Shown: positions 1 to 5,133 of the stretch, in pieces
Position numbering within the stretch: position 1 is the stretch's first letter
Layout of the letters: every line of letters starts with the position of its first letter
DNA from: Immundisolibacteraceae bacterium
Lineage (GTDB): Bacteria; Pseudomonadota; Gammaproteobacteria; Immundisolibacterales; Immundisolibacteraceae
Length of the DNA stretch: 5,133 nucleotides
Assembly (NCBI GenBank): GCA_016763355.1
Contig: JAESTY010000343.1
Coordinates: forward strand, 1 to 5,133
Direction of reading: 5' to 3'
Made by a program: the position numbers and the translations under genes
Notes under the pieces: generated by a model
What the model was told of the DNA's origin: nothing
Databases searched by the model: none
Seen by the model: only the letters and a program-made list of their open reading frames with translations

Positions 1-1
1 G

Positions 2-487
2 ATGCCAGGACGTATTGTTGGCCGCACAGTCGATACCCAGGGCCGCACCGGTTATACCCTGACCCTACAGGCCCGTGAACAACACATTCGCCGCGGCAAA
101 GCCACTTCAAACATCTGCACCAATCAGGGATTGATGGCCACCGCAGCCACATTGCATATGGCGATCATGGGCAAACAAGGATTACAACAAGTAGCACTGA
201 GCTGTCATCAGAACATGGCCGACACCACTAAACTGCTGAAACAGGTCGCCGGTATCAAGCCACGCTTCTCCGGGCCTGTGTTTCACGAAACACTGTTTAC
301 TCTGCCGTGCGACGTCGACCCGGTACTGGCGAAATTGCAGGACGCCGGGTTTCTTGGCGGGCTGGCAATTAACCCTGACTACCCCGAGCTACAAGATTCA
401 TTATTAATCTGCGTCACTGAAAAACGCAGCGCCGAGCAGATCGCTGACTTTACCCAGCAGCTTGGCGCCGCCATTTCTAATGGCTAA
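2..487 (+). CDS. gcvPA: Glycine dehydrogenase (decarboxylating) subunit 1, C-terminal part (5' end cut by window)
   Basis: This is the C-terminal 161 residues of the alpha half of the glycine cleavage P-protein. That PLP-dependent enzyme decarboxylates glycine and passes the aminomethyl group to the lipoyl arm of GcvH. The visible part begins with the family signature MPGRIVG, followed by LTLQAREQHIRR and the KATSNICTNQ block, which are typical of subunit 1. The PLP lysine is carried by the other subunit, GcvPB. Split alpha subunits are usually about 450 residues, so roughly two thirds lies upstream. The Met at base 2 is internal to the protein, not its start. The chain stops at TAA 485-487 where split-type subunits end, which argues against a fused single-chain GcvP of about 950 residues. 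The next gene is not gcvPB but an MFS transporter overlapping by 8 bases. Family assignment is firm; the operon role is inferred. Confidence 0.93.
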   Translation: MPGRIVGRTVDTQGRTGYTLTLQAREQHIRRGKATSNICTNQGLMATAATLHMAIMGKQGLQQVALSCHQNMADTTKLLKQVAGIKPRFSGPVFHETLFTLPCDVDPVLAKLQDAGFLGGLAINPDYPELQDSLLICVTEKRSAEQIADFTQQLGAAISNG

Positions 488-1685
488 CAACCCCATCCCG
501 GCGACTAACTGGAATGGCATCGGCATCGTTTTCGTCGCAGGTGTCGCTGCGGCAATCATGCTTGCCAAAGGCAGCGCCGCAGCACCTGCAGTACAGCAGC
601 AACTGAGTCTTCAGCTAGCCCAAATTGGCTGGTTGATGTCAATTAGCAACCTGGCGACGCTGCTATTTGGTGCTATCTCTGGCCAGCTTGGCAGCCGTTT
701 TGGTCTGGCAACCATGATCAAAACTGGCCTGCTAATCATGTCTCTGGCAGCCATCGCATCACTACTTTCCGAGAGCTTTGCTGCCCTGCTTACCGGTCGC
801 GCAGTTGAGGGACTTGGCATCGTTTTAGTGACAGTCGCCGCTCCAGCACTGATAGCCGGGTTAGCCAATAATAATGACCGCAGTATGGCGATGGGTATCT
901 GGGCACTGTGGATGCCAGTGGGCAGCGTCTGCATTATGCTGCTTTCACCTACCCTAATCAGCTGGTGTGGCTGGCGCGGTCTCTGGTTGTTTGCAGCACT
1001 TGCCAGTATGGCCGCCTGGCTACTGATACAAATCACCCAGCCAGGTAACAGACCTGGCGACAACTCCGGCCCCAAACCTGCCGCTGAATTCGACCTGTCG
1101 GCATTAAAAGCTATTGCGCCCTGGTTATTAATGTTGATTTTTGCCTGCTTCAGTTTTCAATTCTTCAGTGTGTTCACCTTCATGCCGATCTATTTTAGTA
1201 ACCAGCTGGGCCTGAGCGCAGAGCAGGCGGCAAAAGTTGTCGCTATCATTCCGATTTTTATTATTCCGGGAAATTTACTCGGCGGCTGGTTGGCAAAGCG
1301 TGGACTCCAGCCCTGGCAACTTATTTTAGTGCCTGCCCTGATTCTGTTGGTGTTAACTCAAGGGTTGTTCAACCTTGACGATGCCGGCCTCAGTGCAACA
1401 CTACTGTTAGGCGGCTACGGCTTCGTATTAGGCATTATCCCAACAGCCATTTTTATACAGGCACCAAAACTTGCCAAAACCGCCTCTGCAGCAGCACCCA
1501 TTATTGGTCTGGGAATGTCAGGGCAGGGACTTGGGATTTTACTCGGGCCGCCATTAACCGGCTGGTTGGCGGCGGACGGGACCAACTGGCAAGCCTGCGC
1601 CGATTTATTGTCGCTGGTGTTAATAGTGCTCGCGTCGATAGCATTACTATTGGCCCGGGCCACACGGCAACCCAGGCCCTTGTAA
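480..1685 (+). CDS. MFS transporter, 12 transmembrane helices, substrate unknown
   Basis: This is a 401-residue inner-membrane protein of the major facilitator superfamily, with about 12 hydrophobic helices. Rough positions are 13-29, 48-68, 77-95, 102-125, 136-157, 165-185, 212-238, 252-272, 280-297, 304-325, 335-360 and 372-392. The polar loop 186-211 separates the two six-helix halves. A degenerate motif A is seen after helix 2 (GQLGSRFG, 68-75), with a second-half echo GGWLAKRG near 268-275. A motif-B-like LLTGRAVEGLG lies at 103-113, with its arginine kept. I chose ATG 480 because it overlaps the gcvPA stop by 8 bases, a usual arrangement for translational coupling. No good Shine-Dalgarno precedes it, and a TTG at 462 would only add six residues. 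The overall look recalls the cyanate-permease-like (CynX/NimT) branch, but this is from memory. Placement between gcvPA and ald suggests a glycine- or alanine-related substrate; that is inference. Confidence 0.88.
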   Translation: MANNPIPATNWNGIGIVFVAGVAAAIMLAKGSAAAPAVQQQLSLQLAQIGWLMSISNLATLLFGAISGQLGSRFGLATMIKTGLLIMSLAAIASLLSESFAALLTGRAVEGLGIVLVTVAAPALIAGLANNNDRSMAMGIWALWMPVGSVCIMLLSPTLISWCGWRGLWLFAALASMAAWLLIQITQPGNRPGDNSGPKPAAEFDLSALKAIAPWLLMLIFACFSFQFFSVFTFMPIYFSNQLGLSAEQAAKVVAIIPIFIIPGNLLGGWLAKRGLQPWQLILVPALILLVLTQGLFNLDDAGLSATLLLGGYGFVLGIIPTAIFIQAPKLAKTASAAAPIIGLGMSGQGLGILLGPPLTGWLAADGTNWQACADLLSLVLIVLASIALLLARATRQPRPL

Positions 1686-1697
1686 CGGAGAGCAAGA

Positions 1698-2750
1698 ATG
1701 CGAATTGGCATCCCCATTGAAACCAAAACTCTGGAAGGACGGGTAGGGCTCATTCCTGCAGCCTGTGAACTGCTCATCCGCGACGGCCATCAACTACTCG
1801 TCGAACATAACGCCGGTCTGCTCAGCGGCTACAGCGATGATAGCTTCCGCAATATTGGCGCTACCCTGGTTAACCGGGAAACCCTGTTCGGTGATGCCCA
1901 ACTGATTATCAAAGTCAAAGAACCCCAGCCCGAAGAACTACCCCTGCTAAATGCTGACCACCTGTTGTTCTGCTTCTTACACCTTGCGGCACTACCTGAC
2001 CTGCAGCAGTCCTTGCTACAGAGCGGTTGCACCGCAATCGGTTTCGAAACCGTCGCAACAGGCGGCCAACTGCCCATCCTGGCACCGATGAGCGAGATTG
2101 CCGGCCGGCTTGCTATTCAATATGGCACCACCTTGCTACACCATCCAGCCGGTGGGCCAGGCATTATGCTTGGTGGTATTGGCGGCGCAGAAAGGGGCAA
2201 AGTGCTGATAATTGGAGCCGGCAATGCCGGTGGTAGCGCAGCCCTACTCGCCGCTCAGATAGGTTCCCAGGTCACCGTGATGGATATAAACGGCTCTCGA
2301 CTGCGGGAATTTCACCAGCGAGCGGCTAACATTAACAGCGAATATCCTTACCCGGAATCTATTCTGAAACATTTGGAAACGACTGATCTGCTGATCGGCG
2401 CGGTGCTAATACCCGGAAAAAAAGCACCAAAAATCATTTCCAGAAAAATGATCGAAACAATGAAGCCCGGTTCAGTGTTCATCGATATCGCGGTAGACCA
2501 GGGCGGTTGTAGCGAAACCACCAAACCAACTAACTACACAGCGCCAACCTTTCAACACACCGGTGTTACCCACTTTTGTGTGAACAACATGCCTGGAGCC
2601 GTACCTAGAACCGCCTCTCAGGCACTCTCCAGCACTATAATTCCGTTTGCCAGGGAACTGGCTTCCGACAGTTGGCGTAGCAATCCGGCGCTGATAAACG
2701 CCATTAACCTGGAACAGGGCCAGCTAAAATTGGCCGCTTTACTGAATTGA
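1698..2750 (+). CDS. ald: Alanine dehydrogenase (NAD-dependent), slightly short form
   Basis: This enzyme of the alanine dehydrogenase / transhydrogenase-alpha family interconverts L-alanine and pyruvate plus ammonia using NAD(H) in the cytoplasm. Expected catalytic and binding positions are present: R15, K74 in VKEP, H95 in FLHLA, and D267 in DIAVDQGGC. These correspond to R15, K75, H96 and D270 of the mycobacterial enzyme as I remember it. The Rossmann segment reads GAGNAG (173-178), with the ribose-binding Asp at D196. The motif MPGAVPRT (298-305) is intact. At 350 residues it is about 20 shorter than the usual 371, mostly through a shorter C-terminal tail. A good Shine-Dalgarno GGAGAG at 1687-1692 supports the ATG. 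It follows the transporter by 12 bases and so is very probably cotranscribed with it and gcvPA. Some family members also reduce glyoxylate to glycine, which would fit the glycine cleavage neighbour, but the substrate is not shown by sequence alone. Confidence 0.92.
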   Translation: MRIGIPIETKTLEGRVGLIPAACELLIRDGHQLLVEHNAGLLSGYSDDSFRNIGATLVNRETLFGDAQLIIKVKEPQPEELPLLNADHLLFCFLHLAALPDLQQSLLQSGCTAIGFETVATGGQLPILAPMSEIAGRLAIQYGTTLLHHPAGGPGIMLGGIGGAERGKVLIIGAGNAGGSAALLAAQIGSQVTVMDINGSRLREFHQRAANINSEYPYPESILKHLETTDLLIGAVLIPGKKAPKIISRKMIETMKPGSVFIDIAVDQGGCSETTKPTNYTAPTFQHTGVTHFCVNNMPGAVPRTASQALSSTIIPFARELASDSWRSNPALINAINLEQGQLKLAALLN

Positions 2751-2851
2751 TGCCAGTGACCCTGAATATCAATCTCCGCAACGCAGTAGCTTCGAGCCAT
2801 TCCCTTCTTAACAAATCGCTGTAGAAACGGGAGCCATGCCAATGAAATCTA

Positions 2852-2880
2852 TTGACAAATTTAGCCAGTCTATCTAGGGT
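2852..2880 (+). promoter_or_regulatory. Candidate sigma-70 promoter for the small exported protein gene
   Basis: A perfect -35 hexamer TTGACA (2852-2857) is followed after 17 bases by TAGGGT (2875-2880). The latter keeps the T, A and final T that matter most in a -10 box. Transcription would begin near 2887, leaving a leader of about 85 bases before the ATG at 2971. The -10 is only a three-of-six match, so this is a prediction. Confidence 0.5.
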
Positions 2881-2911
2881 GACGGTTTCAAACTAACAAC
2901 ACCCACGTAAC

Positions 2912-2933
2912 GCCAGTAACCTTCTTTTACGGC
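2912..2933 (+). other. Weak hairpin in the leader
   Basis: GCC-A-GTAA (2912-2919) can pair with TTACGGC (2927-2933), with a single bulged A and a seven-base loop. There is no U-tract after it, so it is not an intrinsic terminator. It may be incidental, or it may tune stability of the leader RNA. Confidence 0.25.
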
Positions 2934-2970
2934 ACCTTACAACTAACAAATTTCTCTTGTGGAGTAACTC

Positions 2971-3264
2971 ATGAACCAGATACTTAAAAACACCGTCGTT
3001 GCAATGACACTCTGCGCCACTTTATTTGCCCCATCCAGCTTTGCAGCATCATCAACCCAGCAGAATCCTACAAGCGTTCAAATGGGCGCTGACCTGGTCA
3101 TTGCTCGCCCGGTACAACTAGCCGCCACCTTGGTCGGTGTTGTATTTTTTGTCGCCTCCCTTCCATTTACCGTCATGGGTGACAATGTTGACCAGGCGGC
3201 CAAGGCGCTGGTTGCAGATCCTGCCAGAGCAACCTTCGCTCGCTGCCTGGGCTGTACTCACTAA
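2971..3264 (+). CDS. Small conserved exported/membrane protein with C-terminal CxxC, function unknown
   Basis: This 97-residue protein has a clear signal peptide: a basic N-region (K6), a hydrophobic core at 8-20, and a likely cut after A25 in PSSFA. A short polar stretch follows, then GADLVIARP (39-47), one hydrophobic membrane-length segment at about 48-68, and an amphipathic tail ending in RCLGCTH with C92 and C95. I recall similar small proteins with a 'GADL..ARP...SLPF...G.N...A...F.RCLGC' pattern in Pseudomonas and relatives, sometimes labelled 'multidrug transporter' without good reason. No function is known to me. A Shine-Dalgarno GGAG at 2961-2964, six bases before the ATG, supports the start. 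The gene has its own candidate promoter and is followed 19 bases later by a strong terminator hairpin, so it is probably monocistronic. If the signal is cleaved and the segment spans the membrane, the CxxC tail would face the cytoplasm. Confidence 0.85.
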   Translation: MNQILKNTVVAMTLCATLFAPSSFAASSTQQNPTSVQMGADLVIARPVQLAATLVGVVFFVASLPFTVMGDNVDQAAKALVADPARATFARCLGCTH

Positions 3265-3283
3265 AGGCCAAAAAAAACACCAT

Positions 3284-3312
3284 AAAAAAGGGGCATTTAA
3301 TGCCCCTTTTTT
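3284..3312. terminator. Bidirectional intrinsic terminator between convergent genes
   Basis: A 13-base-pair perfect stem, AAAAAAGGGGCAT (3284-3296) with ATGCCCCTTTTTT (3300-3312), encloses a TTA loop. On the + strand it ends in a U-run just after the small-protein gene. On the - strand the stem's own U-run, plus a further T-run from 3270-3277, serves the leftward hinT transcript. It lies 19 bases past one stop codon and 23 bases past the other, as expected for a shared terminator. Confidence 0.93.
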
Positions 3313-3327
3313 AATACCACCGAATAC

Positions 3328-3341
3328 GGCTAAATTTAGCC
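3328..3341. repeat. 14-base perfect palindrome over the hinT stop codon
   Basis: GGCTAAATTTAGCC reads identically on both strands and contains the hinT TAA (complement of 3336-3338). It lies 15 bases from the terminator hairpin. It may be chance, a protein-binding site, or an extra element of the termination region. Confidence 0.35.
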
Positions 3342-3680
3342 AGGCGGCCAGCCTAGTTGGCGGCCCGCTAACAGGTGCAGATGGATATGAAAAACCGTCT
3401 GGCCCGCGTCAGCATTGCAGTTCATCGCCAGGCGAAAGCCTGACTCTGCGTAACCTTCCTGCTGGGCAATATGCTGCGCCGCTAACACCATCTGGCCTAA
3501 CAGAGCAGCATCCGCCGGCTCAGCATCGTTGACGGTGGCAATATACTGCCTAGGGATGACCAACGCATGCAATGGTGCCTGCGGATTGATATCTCGAAAC
3601 GCGATTACCTGATCGGTTTCATACACCAGGTCGGGTTTAATTTCACCGCTGACCATTTTGCAAAACAGACAATCATCCAT
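3336..3680 (-). CDS. hinT: HinT-like HIT-family purine nucleoside phosphoramidase
   Basis: This 114-residue cytoplasmic protein of the histidine triad family has the usual HinT length. Members hydrolyse AMP linked through phosphoramidate bonds, such as AMP-lysine or tryptamine-AMP adducts. The active-site triad HIHLHLL is at 98-104, with the nucleophile expected at H100. Other hallmarks are C4-x-x-C7 near the N-terminus, AFRDINPQAPLHALVIP (27-43), the TVND segment (49-52), and MNCNADAGQTV (86-96) before the triad. A strong Shine-Dalgarno GGGGAGAG (complement of 3688-3695), seven bases from the ATG, fixes the start. It lies 69 bases downstream of the Rieske oxygenase gene on the same strand, so it may be partly transcribed by read-through. 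The two have no known functional link. Family is certain; the precise in vivo substrate is not. Confidence 0.94.
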   Translation of the reverse strand: MDDCLFCKMVSGEIKPDLVYETDQVIAFRDINPQAPLHALVIPRQYIATVNDAEPADAALLGQMVLAAQHIAQQEGYAESGFRLAMNCNADAGQTVFHIHLHLLAGRQLGWPPG

Positions 3681-3712
3681 GTAACCACTCTCCCCGGATT
3701 CGTCGCTTGATA

Positions 3713-3744
3713 TTGCTACTGTCGCCTTCAGACGGCAGTAGCAA
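3713..3744. repeat. Strong inverted repeat between the Rieske oxygenase and hinT genes
   Basis: TTGCTACTG (3713-3721) pairs with CAGTAGCAA (3736-3744). After one mismatch on the - strand, four more pairs close a UGAA tetraloop, giving a stem of about 13 pairs. It begins six bases past the oxygenase stop on the - strand. No U-tract follows, so it is not a standard intrinsic terminator. It could stabilise the oxygenase mRNA 3' end, mark a processing site, or help Rho-dependent ending. Confidence 0.65.
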
Positions 3745-3749
3745 GTGGT

Positions 3750-5099
3750 CTATTCTTCGTCCTGGTTCCGTTTTATGCCAGCACTGATCATTCTGGTCCA
3801 CTGCCGATATTGACCGTGATAAAGCGTTTCATGGGTAGCGTCTGGTCCACTGCTATAAGGCTTAAGCCCTAACTCAATAGCATTCTCATCCGGGCCTTCA
3901 ATTAAATCAGCCATACCCCGATCATATCCCTGCTGCCATTTAACCTCACGACCTTCATAACCAACCTGGCACTGTTCAAATTCCATCAGATCATCAGGGG
4001 TGGCAAGGCCGGTCGCATTAAAGAAATCTTCATATTGGCGAATTCTGCGCTCACGCATTGTCGGCGTGTCATCTATTGGGCCGATACAGTAAATTTTTAC
4101 TTCAGTACGATTGTAGGCAATCGGACGAAACACCCGAATTTGCGATGAAGCCTGTTCCATCAGCTGTACATTTGGATAGACTAATAAATTACGCTGCCGC
4201 CTAAGCATCCAGTCGGCCATCGCACCACCAACCCGCTCTTCAACTTCATCCTTCATTTCCCACAACGGCCGGTTTTCTGGTTTTGGAAAATCAATCCAGA
4301 TCACCGCATGGCCGTTATCAAGGTCGTAATGGCCGCTACTAAAGCCTTCCATCATCTTATCGTCGTAAGCCACCTTGACGTTATCGGTTCCACCGGCAGC
4401 CTCTAGCTTGGCTCGGCGCATAATTACGCCGACGTAATTGGCATGAATGGTGGTGAAGTGATAACCATCGATGCCATTTTCGGCCTGCATCTTCCAGTTA
4501 CCTTCGTAGATATAGGTCGAGCAGCCTTTAAGCACTTCCAGGCCTTTCTCGCTCATCGACGACATCATCTCAATAAAAGGTTTGGATTCAGCCAGATAGT
4601 CTTCCAGCGGTGGCACATCCGCGCTCAGCGAACCAAACACAAAACCTTTATAAACAGAGAGTTTAGCCACATGAGATAGATCATGGCTGGCCTTAAGGAA
4701 AGGCTCAGCGTAGCCACCTGTATCCAGATCCTTAACATCGACATTGACCCCGGATGAATTGTAAGTCCAACCATGATAAGAGCAGACGTGAAACTTTTTA
4801 TTGCCTTTTTGCACCCTACACAGCGCCGCACCACGGTGGGCACAGGCGTTGATCATGCAATTGATATTGCCGTCTTCTCCACGGGTAACCACCACCGGCT
4901 GGCGACCAATATAAGTGGTGAAGAAGTCATTCTTATTGGCAACCTGGCTCTCGTGACAGAGATAGACCCAGCCGCTCTCAAAGATGTGCTCCATCTCCAG
5001 TTCAAACAGCTCTTCGTCATTAAAAAGCTTGCGGCTTACCTGAAATAGACCCTCTTCTGGCTGGTCAATTATCAAACTCTTCAGGTCATCTGGATTCAT
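3750..5099 (-). CDS. Aromatic-ring-hydroxylating dioxygenase large (alpha) subunit, benzoate/anthranilate dioxygenase (BenA/AntA)-like
   Basis: This 449-residue Rieske non-haem iron oxygenase large subunit adds O2 across an aromatic ring to give a cis-diol, with electrons from a reductase. The N-terminal Rieske domain (about 38-155) has C86-x-H88 and, after 17 residues, C106-x-x-H109. The catalytic domain has NGIDGYHFTTIH with bridging D211 and iron ligands H214 and H219. The third ligand is probably D369 or D370 in ATPDDLMEF. Length and many blocks (LFELEMEHIFE, DFFTTYIGRQP, RRIRQYEDFFNATGLATPDD) match benzoate 1,2-dioxygenase alpha as I remember it. The active-site helix differs from BenA, so the substrate may differ too. 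GGAG (complement of 5107-5110), seven bases before the ATG, supports the start. No beta-subunit or reductase gene follows downstream; hinT does. Partners must be beyond the right edge or elsewhere. Family is certain; the exact substrate is open, so no symbol is given. Confidence 0.92.
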   Translation of the reverse strand: MNPDDLKSLIIDQPEEGLFQVSRKLFNDEELFELEMEHIFESGWVYLCHESQVANKNDFFTTYIGRQPVVVTRGEDGNINCMINACAHRGAALCRVQKGNKKFHVCSYHGWTYNSSGVNVDVKDLDTGGYAEPFLKASHDLSHVAKLSVYKGFVFGSLSADVPPLEDYLAESKPFIEMMSSMSEKGLEVLKGCSTYIYEGNWKMQAENGIDGYHFTTIHANYVGVIMRRAKLEAAGGTDNVKVAYDDKMMEGFSSGHYDLDNGHAVIWIDFPKPENRPLWEMKDEVEERVGGAMADWMLRRQRNLLVYPNVQLMEQASSQIRVFRPIAYNRTEVKIYCIGPIDDTPTMRERRIRQYEDFFNATGLATPDDLMEFEQCQVGYEGREVKWQQGYDRGMADLIEGPDENAIELGLKPYSSGPDATHETLYHGQYRQWTRMISAGIKRNQDEE

Positions 5100-5133
5100 C
5101 TGTCTACTCCGTCTACGATCTTTTTTGGGGGGC
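5100..5133 (-). other. Upstream leader of the Rieske oxygenase gene (cut by window edge)
   Basis: These 34 bases hold the Shine-Dalgarno GGAG (complement of 5107-5110) and a direct repeat GTCTAC at 5102-5107 and 5111-5116. At the edge there is a run of six A and six C on the - strand. The region is too short to show a promoter or the next gene. Confidence 0.4.

Larger units (their letters stand above)
2751..2970. other. Intergenic region with promoter and leader of the small exported protein gene
   Basis: This 220-base gap separates the ald operon from the small-protein gene. I see no convincing U-tract terminator directly after ald. A TTGACA promoter candidate sits near the middle, and a leader of about 85 bases follows it. 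The leader carries a weak hairpin and a 9-base direct repeat. A 13-codon open frame at 2836-2877 overlaps the promoter and is not convincing as a gene. The rest shows nothing recognisable. Confidence 0.6.

Noticed and set aside
462..479. TTG 462 as the start of the MFS transporter
   Set aside because: It adds only six residues with no better ribosome site. ATG 480, overlapping the gcvPA stop, is the more usual coupled arrangement.
611..1075. Long antisense frames within the transporter, ald and Rieske genes
   Set aside because: They are reverse-strand shadows of well-supported genes, without ribosome sites or recognisable protein features.
2836..2877. Thirteen-codon open frame with a GGGAG ahead of it, a possible leader peptide
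   Set aside because: It overlaps the -35 and -10 of the promoter candidate, the first ATG is too close to the GGGAG, and no attenuator-like hairpin follows in the right place.
3001..3018. Possible lipoprotein signal at Cys15 of the small exported protein
   Set aside because: The residues before the cysteine (M-T-L) do not fit a lipobox, which needs a small residue at -1. A normal signal peptidase site after A25 fits better.
2857..3343. Twelve-base direct repeat AAATTTAGCCAG at 2857-2868 and 3332-3343 flanking the small gene, as possible insertion or attachment repeats
   Set aside because: About one such 12-base match is expected by chance in 5 kb. There is no integrase or transposase, and one copy lies in a promoter while the other lies in a gene end.
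3137..3532. 131-codon + strand frame crossing the terminator
   Set aside because: It overlaps the small exported protein gene, reads through the terminator hairpin and runs antisense to hinT. Its composition is unlike a real protein.
5117..5133. Adjacent runs of six T and six G at the right edge as a possible terminator or element end
   Set aside because: Only 17 bases are visible and no stem can be formed inside the window.

Overview
The window looks like ordinary chromosomal DNA of a proteobacterium, most likely a gammaproteobacterium with an oxidative, amino-acid- and aromatic-degrading lifestyle. This rests on protein sequence character: a glycine dehydrogenase subunit 1, a small exported protein of a type I remember from Pseudomonas-like gammaproteobacteria, and a BenA-like Rieske oxygenase. 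No taxon can be fixed without a search. I see no rRNA, tRNA, CRISPR array, insertion sequence, integrase or phage gene.

Left block (1-2750, + strand): three tightly packed genes that look like one operon. They are the 3' end of a split glycine decarboxylase P-protein subunit (gcvPA), a 12-helix MFS transporter whose ATG overlaps the gcvPA stop by 8 bases, and an alanine dehydrogenase (ald) that starts 12 bases after the transporter stop. The grouping suggests uptake or export of a small metabolite together with oxidation of glycine and alanine. The P-protein partner subunit gcvPB does not follow gcvPA here.

Middle block (2751-3335): a 220-base intergenic stretch with a good TTGACA promoter candidate and a leader of about 85 bases. 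It leads into a monocistronic gene for a 97-residue exported or membrane protein ending in a CxxC. A strong, A/T-flanked hairpin follows and probably terminates transcription from both directions, since the genes converge on it.

Right block (3336-5133, - strand): a BenA-type aromatic-ring-hydroxylating dioxygenase large subunit is transcribed leftwards. A 69-base gap containing a strong hairpin follows, then a HinT-like HIT-family nucleotide hydrolase. No beta subunit or reductase gene follows the large subunit, so its partners must lie beyond the right edge or elsewhere in the genome.

I did not find a clear new multi-gene system. The points most worth checking are the gcvPA-MFS-ald arrangement, the Rieske oxygenase with an altered active-site helix and no downstream partners, and the small CxxC membrane protein with its own promoter and terminator.
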